Notes: generated from the sequence alone by a model not told the origin. A stretch of DNA of 64,000 bases from Nitrospirota bacterium (GCA_021813405.1 JAKAKS010000018.1:18224-82223), one strand, 5' to 3'; positions 8,412-20,722 are shown, counted from the stretch's first letter. Made by a program: numbers and translations.

Positions 8412-9522
8412 CCTTGATGAAATAAGAGACCTGGCTTCGATCAATCCCGGCTCCGCCCATTACGTTACGCTGTACCTGAATGTGGACCCGCTTACAAACC
8501 CGGCTGGCGAATACGCAATCAGGATAAACAACATGCTTAAAGACGCGCGGGAGAGTCTTGACAAGAAAACGCTCAAGGAGGTCTCGGCGGACCTGGACCT
8601 GATTTCGGATTACTTTGCCACTGAAAAAAGGGAGTTCAAAAAATCCGTCTGCATCATAACCAACAAGGCCGCGAACGTGTGGAAGGAATACCACCTTGCC
8701 GCGCCTGCCAAGAGCGAGCTGGTGGTGGAAAAGACCCCTCACCTGGACCCCATACTAGACATTATGGATAATTACGGGCGCTATCTTGTGATGCTGGCCA
8801 GTAAGGACAGGGCCAGGATATTTGTGACCCAGATGGGCGAGGTAACGGAATATGGCGAAGTAAAATCGGAAGATATCCCCGGCAGGCACGCCAAGGGAGG
8901 ATGGTTTGCGCTCAGCCAGGACCATTACGAGCGCCATACGGACTGGCACGAAGGCTTTCATATAAAAGAGGTGGAGAAGAAGGTGGAATCCTTTATGGGC
9001 CGCCAGAAGGCCGGGGGAATTGTGATCGGCGGGCCGGAGGAATCCATCGCAATGGTAACTGAAAAAATGCCGCCAATCCTGAGGGAAAAGGTGATCGGCA
9101 GATTCCGGGCGGAGATGTTTGCCACGCCGGTTGAAATATTGGCCGCGGCTTCCACCATAATAAAAGAGTACGAGCGCGCCGCCAAGGACAGGATGATTGA
9201 AGACCTGATAGCGCGCGTTTATAAAGACAACCGCGGTGTGCTGGGGATAGAGGACGTGATCCTGATGACTGAAGAGAAGCGCATACAGAAACTGATGGTT
9301 GACTCCGATTACGAGCAGCCGGGCTATATATGCCCCAACTGCCGGGCGCTGTCGATCACGCCGGACCCATGCAGGTTCTGCGGGGCAAAAACCGGGCGGA
9401 CATCCCATCTTGTGGATTTCATAATGGAGAAGGCGGTGGAGCAGGGCGGCAGTGTGGCGGTTGTGCCGGGGGAGTCTAAGCTGAGAGAGGCCGGGAGGAT
9501 CGGGGCTCTCCTGAGATATTAA
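8404..9522 (+). CDS. Bacterial archaeo-eukaryotic release factor (eRF1-like) family protein
   Basis: 372 residues. It starts with a strand and helix set like the eRF1/Pelota N-terminal region, has a central nuclease-like RNase H fold region, and ends in a zinc-ribbon-like insert (CPNCRALSITPDPCRFCG, four Cys) inside an eL30-like domain. This is the layout of bacterial release-factor-like (baeRF) proteins, thought to act in ribosome rescue or stress; function is not proven for the family. The ATG has a strong GGAGG ribosome site. It overlaps the permease gene by 8 bp. The GGQ tripeptide of true release factors is not seen. Confidence 0.75.
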   Translation: MVDLDEIRDLASINPGSAHYVTLYLNVDPLTNPAGEYAIRINNMLKDARESLDKKTLKEVSADLDLISDYFATEKREFKKSVCIITNKAANVWKEYHLAAPAKSELVVEKTPHLDPILDIMDNYGRYLVMLASKDRARIFVTQMGEVTEYGEVKSEDIPGRHAKGGWFALSQDHYERHTDWHEGFHIKEVEKKVESFMGRQKAGGIVIGGPEESIAMVTEKMPPILREKVIGRFRAEMFATPVEILAAASTIIKEYERAAKDRMIEDLIARVYKDNRGVLGIEDVILMTEEKRIQKLMVDSDYEQPGYICPNCRALSITPDPCRFCGAKTGRTSHLVDFIMEKAVEQGGSVAVVPGESKLREAGRIGALLRY

Positions 9523-9526
9523 GCAT

Positions 9527-11110
9527 TTGAAGTTTCAAAGTTCAAAGTTCAAAGCTCTTTTGGCAAGTGCGCGCTGTGGTTTTGTAATCACCACGGCCCT
9601 TTTTCTCCTGGCGTGCTGCACCAGCTCTAATAACAGGGTGCCCGGATACCTGTATCTAAGGCTCCAGGCGGCCCCATCCACACTTGATCCGGCCCTGATA
9701 ACCGACGTGCCGGGCGGCGGGATAGCCGCAAAACTATATGACGGGCTTGTAAAGATAGGCGGCGGGCTTAAGATAAAGCCCGACGTCGCCCGCAGCTGGA
9801 CCGTTTCGCCAGACGGCCGCCATTACGATTTCTCCCTCCGCAAGGGTGTAAGGTTTTCAAACGGCAGAGAGGTGCGCGCCAGTGATTTTCAATACTCTTT
9901 TGAGCGCGTGCTCAGCAGCAAAACACTGTCCCCAAATACCTGGGTGCTGAACCGCATCTCAGGCGCAAAGGCTTTTATGGGCGGCAAGGCTGCTCATATA
10001 AGCGGGATAAAGGTAAAAGGGCCATACGAAATTGAGCTTACGCTGGACAAGCCATTCTCCCCCTTTTTGGGGCTGCTGGCAATGCCTACCGCCTATGTTG
10101 TTGCCCGTGAAGGGAATTCGCCTGTCCCCATTGGCTGCGGGCCGTTTACAGTCCAAAAATGGCTGCCTGGCCAGGAACTGATGCTCAAGGCCAGAAGGCA
10201 TTATTTTGCCGGACCACCAAAAATAAAAGGCATAGTTTACCGCGTGATTCCGGAGGACCTTACCGCCGTTGTGGAATTTGAAACGGGCAATCTGGATATT
10301 CTGGGCATACCGGAATCGGTTTATGGCCGCTTCAAGAATGATCCGTTCTGGAGCAGATATGTAACCTCAACCGACGGGATAAACACATACTACCTTGGGC
10401 TGAACTGTTCCAGGCCCCCATTTAATGACAGAAAGCTCCGGCAGGCGGTCAGTTATGCCATAGACAGGCAAAAGATACTTGAAACATATTTTGAAGGGCG
10501 CGGGGTTTTTGCCACGGGTCCGGTGCCGCCGGAACTGAGGGGCTGGGCCGCGCCGAAGGCTTATGAATACAATCCCGCAAAGGCCAGACAGCTTATAAAG
10601 GAGGCCGGGTACAAGGACCTGAAGGCGGAATTCTACGTGACAAACCAGGAAGAGGTTTTGGACATGGCCGAGATAATCCAGCAATACCTCTCCAGAGTGG
10701 GCATACAAGTGAAAATCAAGCAGCTGGAATGGAACAGCTACAAGGAAGCCATCAATAATGGGGAGCCGGACATGTTCTGGCTCAGTTGGTGGGCAGACTA
10801 TCCGGACCCTGAAAACTTTCTTTTTCCGTTATTCGACTCGGCCAACATAGGGCCGGCCGGCAACAGGACAAGGTACTCAGACCCGGTTGTGGACAAGCTT
10901 ATCGAAGATGGCCAGAACGCAAGCACGGTGGCCGCCAGGGACCGTTATTACTCACAGGCGGAGCATATAATCGCGCACGACGCGCCATGGGTGTTCTTCT
11001 GGCACAGGAAGGATATTGTGGTAAGAAGCCCAAGGGTAAGGGGGTATAAGGACTACCCGGTTTACAGCATGGATAAGGCAACGGAGATATCGCTTGACGC
11101 CTCAAAATAG
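9527..11110 (+). CDS. Oligopeptide ABC transporter substrate-binding lipoprotein (OppA/DppA-like)
   Basis: About 527 residues, SBP family 5. A hydrophobic N-terminal run ends in LLACCTSS, a lipobox-like signal for lipid attachment at Cys. The domain begins with LRLQAAPSTLDPAL and contains RKGVRFSNGREV and the C-terminal DAPWVFFWHRKD, all typical of peptide- or nickel-binding proteins. The start is uncertain: TTG at 9527 or TTG at 9560, and the first lies in a short tandem repeat. No permease or ATPase gene is adjacent, so the transporter partners lie elsewhere. Confidence 0.88.
   Translation: MKFQSSKFKALLASARCGFVITTALFLLACCTSSNNRVPGYLYLRLQAAPSTLDPALITDVPGGGIAAKLYDGLVKIGGGLKIKPDVARSWTVSPDGRHYDFSLRKGVRFSNGREVRASDFQYSFERVLSSKTLSPNTWVLNRISGAKAFMGGKAAHISGIKVKGPYEIELTLDKPFSPFLGLLAMPTAYVVAREGNSPVPIGCGPFTVQKWLPGQELMLKARRHYFAGPPKIKGIVYRVIPEDLTAVVEFETGNLDILGIPESVYGRFKNDPFWSRYVTSTDGINTYYLGLNCSRPPFNDRKLRQAVSYAIDRQKILETYFEGRGVFATGPVPPELRGWAAPKAYEYNPAKARQLIKEAGYKDLKAEFYVTNQEEVLDMAEIIQQYLSRVGIQVKIKQLEWNSYKEAINNGEPDMFWLSWWADYPDPENFLFPLFDSANIGPAGNRTRYSDPVVDKLIEDGQNASTVAARDRYYSQAEHIIAHDAPWVFFWHRKDIVVRSPRVRGYKDYPVYSMDKATEISLDASK
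9534..9554 (+). repeat. Three tandem copies of TTCAAAG
   Basis: The heptamer TTCAAAG occurs three times in a row just inside the assigned start of the peptide-binding lipoprotein. If translated it gives a Ser/Lys/Phe-rich stretch ahead of the signal peptide. It may instead be untranslated leader with the real start further on. Confidence 0.7.
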
Positions 11111-11130
11111 TAAACGGTATAAAATACTAT

Positions 11131-12513
11131 ATGTTTTTACATTTCGACCCAGGGTTGGCCCGCTTGAATCCGTTGCTGGAAGCATCCATCCCGGCAGGCA
11201 GCCTGGACGATAGAATTTCTCATATTACCCCGGTACTTTACTGGTTTCTGATTGTGCCGCTAATACCACTTGTGCTTCTGGCGATAAGGCGCATTTACAT
11301 CTCAACCGTGGTGAAACGCCGCACGGTCAGCGCCTTCAGGGAGATGCACCGGCAGGCGGATGAATACATAAGACTCGGCATGCCGACATCCGCGGCCGTT
11401 ATTTACGAGGAGAAACTTCATCTGCCGGATAGGGCCGCCCCGCTCTTTGAAAAAGGGGGCGACCTTGTCAGGGCCGCGTCCGCATATCTTCAAAGCGGGC
11501 GAAAGGATAAGGCGATGATGCTTTATGAGGAAGCTGGCGAGTTTGAAGAGGCGGCTGAGCTGGCCAGCTGCCTTGGCAAGCATGACAATGCCGCAAGGCT
11601 GTACGGGCAGGCGGGCAAGCACCATGAAAGCGCAATTTGCCTGCAGCGGGCCGGGCGCAAGATGGCGGCTGCCAAGGAATACAGAGTGGCGGGAGAATAT
11701 AAGAAGGCCGCGGCGCTTCTTGAGGAACTTGAAATGCCTTCCGAAGCCGCGGAGATGTATTCCATTTCTATAAGGAATGCCCGGATAGAGAGTTCCAGTC
11801 TCGATGAGTTTTACAGATATGCCGTTTTGCTTGAGAAGGCAGGGCAGCCAGAAAAAGCGCTTGACGTGTTAAATGAAATTTCAGCAATTGATGCGCAGTA
11901 TATGGATATAAGCGTAAGGATTCAGGCACTGGGGGCGGCAACCCAGGGGGCTGGGGAGAGTGCGGCAGAGATGCAGGGCAAAAGTCTGGATGCCATAATC
12001 ACTGATATGGGCGAAATGACGGAAACTGAAGCCCCGGCGCAAAAAGAAAAGGAAAGAACGCTCAAGGATATTATAAACTCTTACTCAGGCAAGCCTCTTG
12101 CTCCAAAAGAGTCCGTCAGGGTATGGGTGCTTGTACTAAAAGCCCTGAAGGAATACCAGCAGAAAAAAGGACCTCACCTTCGGTTTTCCCCGGAGTGCAT
12201 CTTTGTTTCGGGCGGAGGGTTTGAGATCAGGAAGGCTGAGGCGGCCTGCTGCCCTGCGTACCAGGACCCCGAGGGGCCAAACCCTTATTCGGATATGTAC
12301 GCGATGGGGGTTATGCTTTTTGAAATGCTTACCGGAGCAGTTTCCGGATTAAATCCCGATGAGATGAGGAAGAGATTGCCGTCCGCAGTAAACATGGAAG
12401 TTCCGGCTGTGCTGGACGGGGTATTCAGCATTTGCGTTGCGCCGCCCGCAAAAAGATTCAAGGGCCCTGACGAGGCGCTGGCGGCATTGAAATCGGCATC
12501 CAGGGGAAAGTAA
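11131..12513 (+). CDS. Membrane-anchored helical-repeat protein with a truncated kinase-like C-lobe
   Basis: 460 residues. One membrane segment lies near residues 32-52. It is followed by about eight short Ala/Gly-rich helical repeats (EEAGEFEEAAELA, AARLYGQAGKHHESA and similar; TPR or SNAP-like) to about residue 290. The end (about 320-455) resembles a Ser/Thr kinase C-lobe: PYSDMYAMGVMLFEMLTG matches the alpha-F helix, preceded by an APE-like QDPE. No glycine-rich loop, catalytic HRD or DFG is visible, so it is a kinase remnant or pseudokinase. A TATAAA lies 7 nt before the ATG, with no ribosome site. Partners are unknown. Confidence 0.7.
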   Translation: MFLHFDPGLARLNPLLEASIPAGSLDDRISHITPVLYWFLIVPLIPLVLLAIRRIYISTVVKRRTVSAFREMHRQADEYIRLGMPTSAAVIYEEKLHLPDRAAPLFEKGGDLVRAASAYLQSGRKDKAMMLYEEAGEFEEAAELASCLGKHDNAARLYGQAGKHHESAICLQRAGRKMAAAKEYRVAGEYKKAAALLEELEMPSEAAEMYSISIRNARIESSSLDEFYRYAVLLEKAGQPEKALDVLNEISAIDAQYMDISVRIQALGAATQGAGESAAEMQGKSLDAIITDMGEMTETEAPAQKEKERTLKDIINSYSGKPLAPKESVRVWVLVLKALKEYQQKKGPHLRFSPECIFVSGGGFEIRKAEAACCPAYQDPEGPNPYSDMYAMGVMLFEMLTGAVSGLNPDEMRKRLPSAVNMEVPAVLDGVFSICVAPPAKRFKGPDEALAALKSASRGK

Positions 12514-12520
12514 TATTAGT

Positions 12521-12544
12521 CCGGCCCGCCTGAATGCGGGCCGG
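12521..12544. terminator. GC-rich hairpin between convergent genes
   Basis: CCGGCCCGC and GCGGGCCGG form a perfect 9-bp stem around a short loop, between the ends of two convergent genes. There is no clear T-run on either side, so termination efficiency is uncertain. Confidence 0.5.
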
Positions 12545-12577
12545 TCAACTTGCCGGTTATTGCCTCAGGCCTGTTTC

Positions 12578-12838
12578 TTACCAGCTTTGACCAACCCCAA
12601 GGTCCACGTTCTCCATAATGAATTCTAAAATCCTGTTCTCCGCTTCCTTCATGGCCTGTTCGTGGTCATCGGGGATTTCAACCTGCCAGGTATCCTTGTC
12701 GGCCCTGTTCATCTCGGTCATAACGGCTTCGTGCAGGTTTTGCGTGGTGAAATTCGGGATTGAGTCTTTTTTTGCCATGAGCCGCTCTTCCACCTTCTTC
12801 AGATATTTTTCCCGGTACTCCTCCACATCGATTTTCAT
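12578..12838 (-). CDS. Small acidic protein of unknown function
   Basis: 86 residues from the ATG at 12838, chosen because AGGAGGGGC stands directly upstream; a longer frame exists but has no such site. The protein is predicted mainly helical, charged, with no signal peptide or membrane segment. It contains ENRILEFIMENVDLG near the end. No family recognised. It lies 50 bp downstream of the CBS gene on the same strand and is probably co-transcribed with it. Confidence 0.65.
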   Translation of the reverse strand: MKIDVEEYREKYLKKVEERLMAKKDSIPNFTTQNLHEAVMTEMNRADKDTWQVEIPDDHEQAMKEAENRILEFIMENVDLGVGQSW

Positions 12839-12888
12839 ATTGCCCCTCCTTGGGACCTGGCGCCCTTCCGGATAGCCGGAGGCATTGG

Positions 12889-13344
12889 CTACCGGCTGAC
12901 CGTGTGCACCCGCTGCTGAAGTTCGTGTTCCTTCCAATAGCCCTTTTCCGCAAGCACGTTTATGACGCTTTTTCTTGTAATCAGGCCTATCAGCTTTTTC
13001 CCTTCCACCACCGGCAGGACGGAGAGCTTGCTCTCAAGGAAAAGGCCCACGATTTCTTCTATGGGCGTGGCAGCCTGCACTGTAACAGGTGACATGCAGT
13101 TGCCGTGCTCTGCATGTCCGCAGCTCATGATAGACTCCGCGCTGAACTCGTGCACCGTGCGGCCTTCCTTTAACGCGGTAAACACGTCGTATTCGGAGAC
13201 TATCCCCATCACTTCCAGGTCTTCGTTTACCACCGGCAGCCCGGGGTAAGGGCACGTGAGCTTGTTAATAAGCGAGCTGCCTGCCTCGTTAGTGGGCAGG
13301 CTCATCCGTGGATACATGATGTCTTTTGCTGTTATACTGGCCAT
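12889..13344 (-). CDS. CBS domain pair protein with Cys/His insert
   Basis: 151 residues, essentially one CBS pair (about 8-68 and 75-140). The repeats show GLPVVNEDLEVMGIVSEYDV and SVLPVVEGKKLIGLITRKSV. CBS pairs bind adenosine nucleotides and act as energy or ligand sensors. Between them sits SCGHAEHGNC, a C-x-H-x-x-H-x-x-C cluster not part of the normal CBS fold and possibly a metal site. A GGAGG ribosome site precedes the ATG. It lies downstream of the multiheme cytochrome on the same strand. Confidence 0.88.
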   Translation of the reverse strand: MASITAKDIMYPRMSLPTNEAGSSLINKLTCPYPGLPVVNEDLEVMGIVSEYDVFTALKEGRTVHEFSAESIMSCGHAEHGNCMSPVTVQAATPIEEIVGLFLESKLSVLPVVEGKKLIGLITRKSVINVLAEKGYWKEHELQQRVHTVSR

Positions 13345-13487
13345 AAGAAAACCTCCAGTTTGGAAATCTTAAAGAAGAGAACTTCCTGATAAAATTATAG
13401 CAAAGGCGCGGGAAGTGTAAACTGGCGCTTTTAACGATGCGCGGGTCAAATTGTTTTGCTAATAGAAAACTTTAAGGGAGCGCCTTT

Positions 13488-15341
13488 CTATGCCTTTTGC
13501 CGGAGCTTTTTACTTTTGCGTATGGCCTTTTTACGTACAATCCTTTTTTTGCGCGCAGGCTTCCTGCTATGCGCGGTCCTTTTTTTGTAAGCGGTTTTCC
13601 TGTTTCTTCTGATCGCGCCTTTTTTCCGCCGGACCCGCCTTCCTTTTGTGCCTGCCCTTCTTTCCCGCGCTCTTTTTTCCCGTAGCAGGCGTCTTTCCTT
13701 CCGGGTGGTTTTTTTCTTTCTCCGGCGCGTTCTTTTCCCGGCGGCCCTCCTTCTTTCAGGCCTGGTCTTTTCATGAGGAGGGGTTACCTTTACCGGGGCT
13801 GGTTCCTGCAACTGTATTTTAGGGACTGGATGGCCGGTCCGGTCTTCAATCTTGTCCTTCATGTCCTGGATAACCTGTGACATCTGCCACCACCCGTGCC
13901 TGAAAGTCTGGTACCCCGGAGCTCCGGACATGGCAGCGGCATATCGTACGCCGTTTGCATTGAAAAGCCATTGGCTCACCCACTGCATTTCAAGCGGGCC
14001 GTGGAAAGGGTTTGTTCTGTCCTCCAAGCCCAGGTCCCACGCTGCCATTAAAAGTTTTGTGGTGGCGTAGACCATACTGTCCGCCTCTTTCACCTCGGAG
14101 TCCATATTCCTGAAGCTGCTGTCTACCCAATCGCTGCCATGGCAGGCAAGGCAGACGGATTCCATTACCGTTTTCCGGCTGGCCTGCTCTGCCGGGGATA
14201 TCAGGTATTTCGATGCCGGCTCATCGGCAAATGTAGTTGGCAGCGGCAGCCCGTCCTTGTTGATAATCATGGTGGTGTCGCCATGCTTTGGCTGGGGATG
14301 TGAATATGGAAGCCCGAAAATCCTCACCCACAGGCGCGCGCCATTGTCATGGCTGCGTGCCGCTATTACGGAACCGTCCGGCCTTGCAAGCAGGCTCATG
14401 TGGCAGGCCGCGCAATCGGGTGATTTGAAATCCACGCCCGGCCTCCATGGCACGTGGTTGAAATCCCAGTCCGCCTCCTTTGAAAGGAAAGCGGCCCCAT
14501 GCGCGCTTTTGCTAAATACGTCCCAGGCGGGTGATTCAGGCCCCGAGTGGCAGCGTGCGCAGATGTAAGGCTTTCTGGCTGTCTCTAATGAAAAAGAATG
14601 GCCGGGGTGGCAGGCCTCGCATGCCCCAAGGGAGCCGTCCGTGTTCACCCTGCCTATGCCCGTATCCGGCCAGTTTTTAAGCACGGGTACATTTATAATC
14701 CCAACCGGTGTTGGGATGCTCTTCATTCCATCCACTACCACCGGCATCCCATGGCAGCCCAGGCAGGTCTGCCCCCTGGTGGAATCCGAGGGGCGCAACA
14801 GAGTAACATCCGGCTTGCCGCTTGCCACGTCTTTTACGCCTGTTACCGTGTCCATGAGCGTGTGGTAGAGGGCGTTATTGTTCAGGTTGCCATAGGCGTG
14901 CGCCTCCTTGCCCTGGCTGAACTGGGCCTCCTCAACGGGATGGCATACCGCACAGTCTTTCGGGGACACCACTACGTGTATGCGAAAGCCGAAATGCTCA
15001 AATTCGTCTTTGTGCGTGCCGGGGTTTGCGCCATGGCACTCAAAACAGCCAACCGCTTTATCGGCAATTGATTTGTCCGGCGCGCTGGCCGAAAAGAGCC
15101 GTTCCTGTTCCGGTTTTTCAAGGGCCTGTGTGGGTGTTGTCCTTGCGTGCCCGCTTGAAAGCCAGTCCTCCACAATTCCTGGCGTGTACAGCTTATGGCA
15201 GTCCACGCATGCGCGGGTCTGCTTGCTTAAAGGAGCGTTGGATTCTTGTGCCAGCGATGGCTTTCCGCCACAGATAAACAAGGATGCAGCCAGGGAAGCT
15301 GCAAATATAAAGGCCTTAACATACTTTTTATTTATAAGCAT
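13488..15341 (-). CDS. Octaheme c-type cytochrome, hydroxylamine oxidoreductase-like, with Arg/Lys-rich tail
   Basis: 617 residues from the ATG at 15341, which has AGGAG upstream; a longer start at 15368 lacks it. A Sec signal peptide ends near PSLAQ. Eight CxxCH heme sites follow: CVDCH, CFECH, CAVCH, CLGCH, CEACH, CARCH, CAACH, CLACH. The order and the C-terminal helical segment after heme 8 (VRYAAAMSGAPGYQTFRHGWW) fit the HAO-like octaheme family, which includes hydroxylamine oxidation and nitrite reduction enzymes; the reaction here is not assignable. The last ~95 residues are about half Lys/Arg, resembling a histone H1 tail, and their coding strand is almost purely purine. No other nitrogen-cycle gene is nearby. 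Confidence 0.82.
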   Translation of the reverse strand: MLINKKYVKAFIFAASLAASLFICGGKPSLAQESNAPLSKQTRACVDCHKLYTPGIVEDWLSSGHARTTPTQALEKPEQERLFSASAPDKSIADKAVGCFECHGANPGTHKDEFEHFGFRIHVVVSPKDCAVCHPVEEAQFSQGKEAHAYGNLNNNALYHTLMDTVTGVKDVASGKPDVTLLRPSDSTRGQTCLGCHGMPVVVDGMKSIPTPVGIINVPVLKNWPDTGIGRVNTDGSLGACEACHPGHSFSLETARKPYICARCHSGPESPAWDVFSKSAHGAAFLSKEADWDFNHVPWRPGVDFKSPDCAACHMSLLARPDGSVIAARSHDNGARLWVRIFGLPYSHPQPKHGDTTMIINKDGLPLPTTFADEPASKYLISPAEQASRKTVMESVCLACHGSDWVDSSFRNMDSEVKEADSMVYATTKLLMAAWDLGLEDRTNPFHGPLEMQWVSQWLFNANGVRYAAAMSGAPGYQTFRHGWWQMSQVIQDMKDKIEDRTGHPVPKIQLQEPAPVKVTPPHEKTRPERRRAAGKRTRRRKKKTTRKERRLLREKRARERRAGTKGRRVRRKKGAIRRNRKTAYKKRTAHSRKPARKKRIVRKKAIRKSKKLRQKA

Positions 15342-15410
15342 ACGCACTCCTGGAATGAAAAAAATCACTGGTATAAACGGGTATAGTATAACTTAAAAAG
15401 CGGTGTAAAT

Positions 15411-15857
15411 TTAAATGGTCCCTTTATATTTATCCAGGTTTTTCAGAATGAAATTTTTATTATCTCGGGCTTCTTTCATGCCAGGGTTGATTTCAATTGC
15501 CTTGTCCACGGCCTTTAGCGCCGCCTTGTATTGCCCTGTTTTAATCAGGACCGCGCCCATATTGTTCCAGGCCCAGGCAAAGCCGGGCCTGATCTCAACT
15601 GCCCTGGCATAAGCCTTTATCGCGTCTTCGTATCTGCCAAGCTCTGCAAGGGCCAGGCCCTTGTTGTACCATGCGGCGGCCAGTTTTGGATGCATCCTTA
15701 TGGCCTTATCAAAATCTGTAAGCGCATCCTCATACTTCCCGCAATTTGCCATGTTTGCGCCCTGGTTATCCAGGGCTACGGCGGAATTGAAATTGCCCCA
15801 TCCGCAGGCTGGTATTACCAGGAGCATGATGGAAGCGGATATAAGCAGGTTTTTCAT
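15411..15857 (-). CDS. TPR-repeat protein, exported
   Basis: 148 residues. An N-terminal hydrophobic segment (signal peptide, cleavage near PACGWG or just after) is followed by three tetratricopeptide repeats with the usual W-x-N-x-G, A-x-x-Y and P spacing (AAWYNKGLALAELGRYEDAI and the next copy WNNMGAVLIKTGQYKAAL). It is a protein-binding scaffold, probably periplasmic. It is upstream of the octaheme cytochrome on the same strand with 69 bp between, so it could help its assembly (inference). Confidence 0.8.
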   Translation of the reverse strand: MKNLLISASIMLLVIPACGWGNFNSAVALDNQGANMANCGKYEDALTDFDKAIRMHPKLAAAWYNKGLALAELGRYEDAIKAYARAVEIRPGFAWAWNNMGAVLIKTGQYKAALKAVDKAIEINPGMKEARDNKNFILKNLDKYKGTI

Positions 15858-15917
15858 TTGCTGAAATTTAAATGCGTAGCTTAAAATAACAAGAAGAAAA
15901 AGGCCTTATGCAGCCGT

Positions 15918-16448
15918 TTACTGGCTCGGGCAGCCGGTCCTGTGCCAACCGGTATGTATCCAGTTATATGCATCATCCGTAAATTTGTTGACCATGTCCT
16001 CGAAATTAGTATATGGGTATGGGCCGCTGCTCAGGCTGGTAATCTGTCCGTTCCATCCCCATCCGTAAAGTGAGCCGTAAGCCGTCCATTTGTCATTGCC
16101 GTTATAGCCGCTGTCGTTGATGGTGATGTAAATATAAAAATTGGTTGCCTCGCCGTTTGCCGTGTGAAAGCTGTTGCCGTCGGCCCTGCCGTCATCATTC
16201 AGCCTGGATTCAATCATCGATTGGGTGTCTCCGGCGGCCTCATCTCCCTTGGGGGTATATGTATATGTAATGTTATATGTCATTGCCATATTCTGATAAC
16301 GGATCGGGGCGATTGGGGCCGGGCATGGCGGAGGGGTATATGAGGGGGTGGGCGCGCAGCCCGAAAGCCCCATCCAGCCGGATATGGCTACCACGGCCAC
16401 CGTAAGCGCGGCTATTAAAAGCCCCTTGAGAAGCCTTCCCTTCAACAT
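15918..16448 (-). CDS. Putative lipoprotein of unknown function
   Basis: 176 residues. A basic start, a hydrophobic run and MGLSGCAP form a type II (lipoprotein) signal with Cys at about residue 31. A Pro-rich linker leads to a domain rich in Tyr, Asn, Gly and Thr that is probably beta-structured. No family recognised. TAGAAT is 7 nt before the ATG and no ribosome site is visible. Confidence 0.65.
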   Translation of the reverse strand: MLKGRLLKGLLIAALTVAVVAISGWMGLSGCAPTPSYTPPPCPAPIAPIRYQNMAMTYNITYTYTPKGDEAAGDTQSMIESRLNDDGRADGNSFHTANGEATNFYIYITINDSGYNGNDKWTAYGSLYGWGWNGQITSLSSGPYPYTNFEDMVNKFTDDAYNWIHTGWHRTGCPSQ

Positions 16449-16570
16449 GCAAATTATTCTATATAGTTCTTTAAAAAAAATACAAGGGCGTTGCTCACCA
16501 GTTTACTTCCATGCCTTCCTAATCCTGTATAATCTTTATAAGTTCATCTGATAGCGGGAGAAATCGTGCA

Positions 16571-19891
<3,321 letters not shown>

Positions 19892-19895
<4 letters not shown>

Positions 19896-20707
19896 CCCGC
19901 CACACATTTGCGTAGCTGCCGGAACAGTTCCTGATTCTTCTGTATGCCTGGGCGGGTGATGGCGAAATCGTAGCGCACCGGGTCCTCCGGGCAGAAGGCC
20001 GCAAAAGCCCCGGTTATCTCCAGAGCGGTCTTCATATCGGCCTGCTTCCTTTTTGTAAGACCAAGCTCCACGGACATCCTGTGCATGTGAGTGTCCAGGG
20101 GGATTATGAGTTTGGAGGGCGATATGCTGTTCCAGCCGCCTGGGTCCACATTGTCCTTGCGGGCCATCCATCTGAAATAGAGGTTCAGCCGCTTGAAGGC
20201 GCATGGGCCTGCCGGGTCCGGAATAAGCGTTTTAGGGCGCTTCCTGCCAAAAACCCGTTCTATAAAATGCCTGATTGCGCGCGCAATGGTCTCATCCTCA
20301 GTGCGCAATCCGTCAAGAAGGCAATGCTCTAAAGCACCATATTGCGTAAGCGCATGCCTTATTCCAGCGATAAAAGCCAAAAGATCACTTTCGTCTGTAA
20401 ATCTGTATTTGAAGCCCGGATAAAGCTTTCCCAGGGCTTTGTCACTTGCGGATATTATAAATTCGCGCGGGGACGCTCCCATCGGTGTTAATATCTTCTG
20501 GACGCAAGTAAGTATCGCCTTAACATTGCCGTAAGCGAAAGAAGATGCGATAAACCCCACTACCTCGCGGTCTCCGGCATTTTTATAGCGGTAAAGAAAT
20601 TCCAGGGGGTCCGGATGAACGAACTCCCGCCGGTTATATCTGCGGTAAAAATCCTCAAGCCCCCGGATAACCGCGCCGCGGTCCGGGCATGTGTTTAATG
20701 CCGCCAT
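19892..20707 (-). CDS. DUF2400 / TIGR02757 family protein
   Basis: About 271 residues from the ATG at 20707. A longer frame from an ATG at 20752 is possible, but it would run into the divergent transporter gene region. The sequence shows VGFIASSFAYGNVKAIL, FKRLNLYFRWMARKDNVDPGGWN and IPLDTHMHRMS, typical of the TIGR02757 family, which is distantly related to helix-hairpin-helix DNA glycosylases; function unproven. An extended -10 box lies 6 nt before the start. Its stop overlaps the end of the convergent phosphatase gene by 4 bp. Confidence 0.85.
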
Positions 20708-20713
20708 CCATCC

Positions 20714-20722
20714 AGTATAACA
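20714..20722 (-). promoter_or_regulatory. Extended -10 box next to the DUF2400 start
   Basis: Minus strand reads TGTTATACT, then GGATGG and ATG. The TGn extension and a near-consensus hexamer place the transcript start at the ATG, so it is a leaderless candidate. Confidence 0.5.

Noticed and set aside
9534..9554. Repeat as a mobile-element scar
   Set aside because: Only three heptamers without flanking duplication; treated as a simple tandem repeat.
13472..13774. A second open, Lys-rich frame across the cytochrome tail
   Set aside because: The strand is purine-rich, which avoids stop codons in more than one frame; the cytochrome frame continues without a break from the heme region, so it is preferred.
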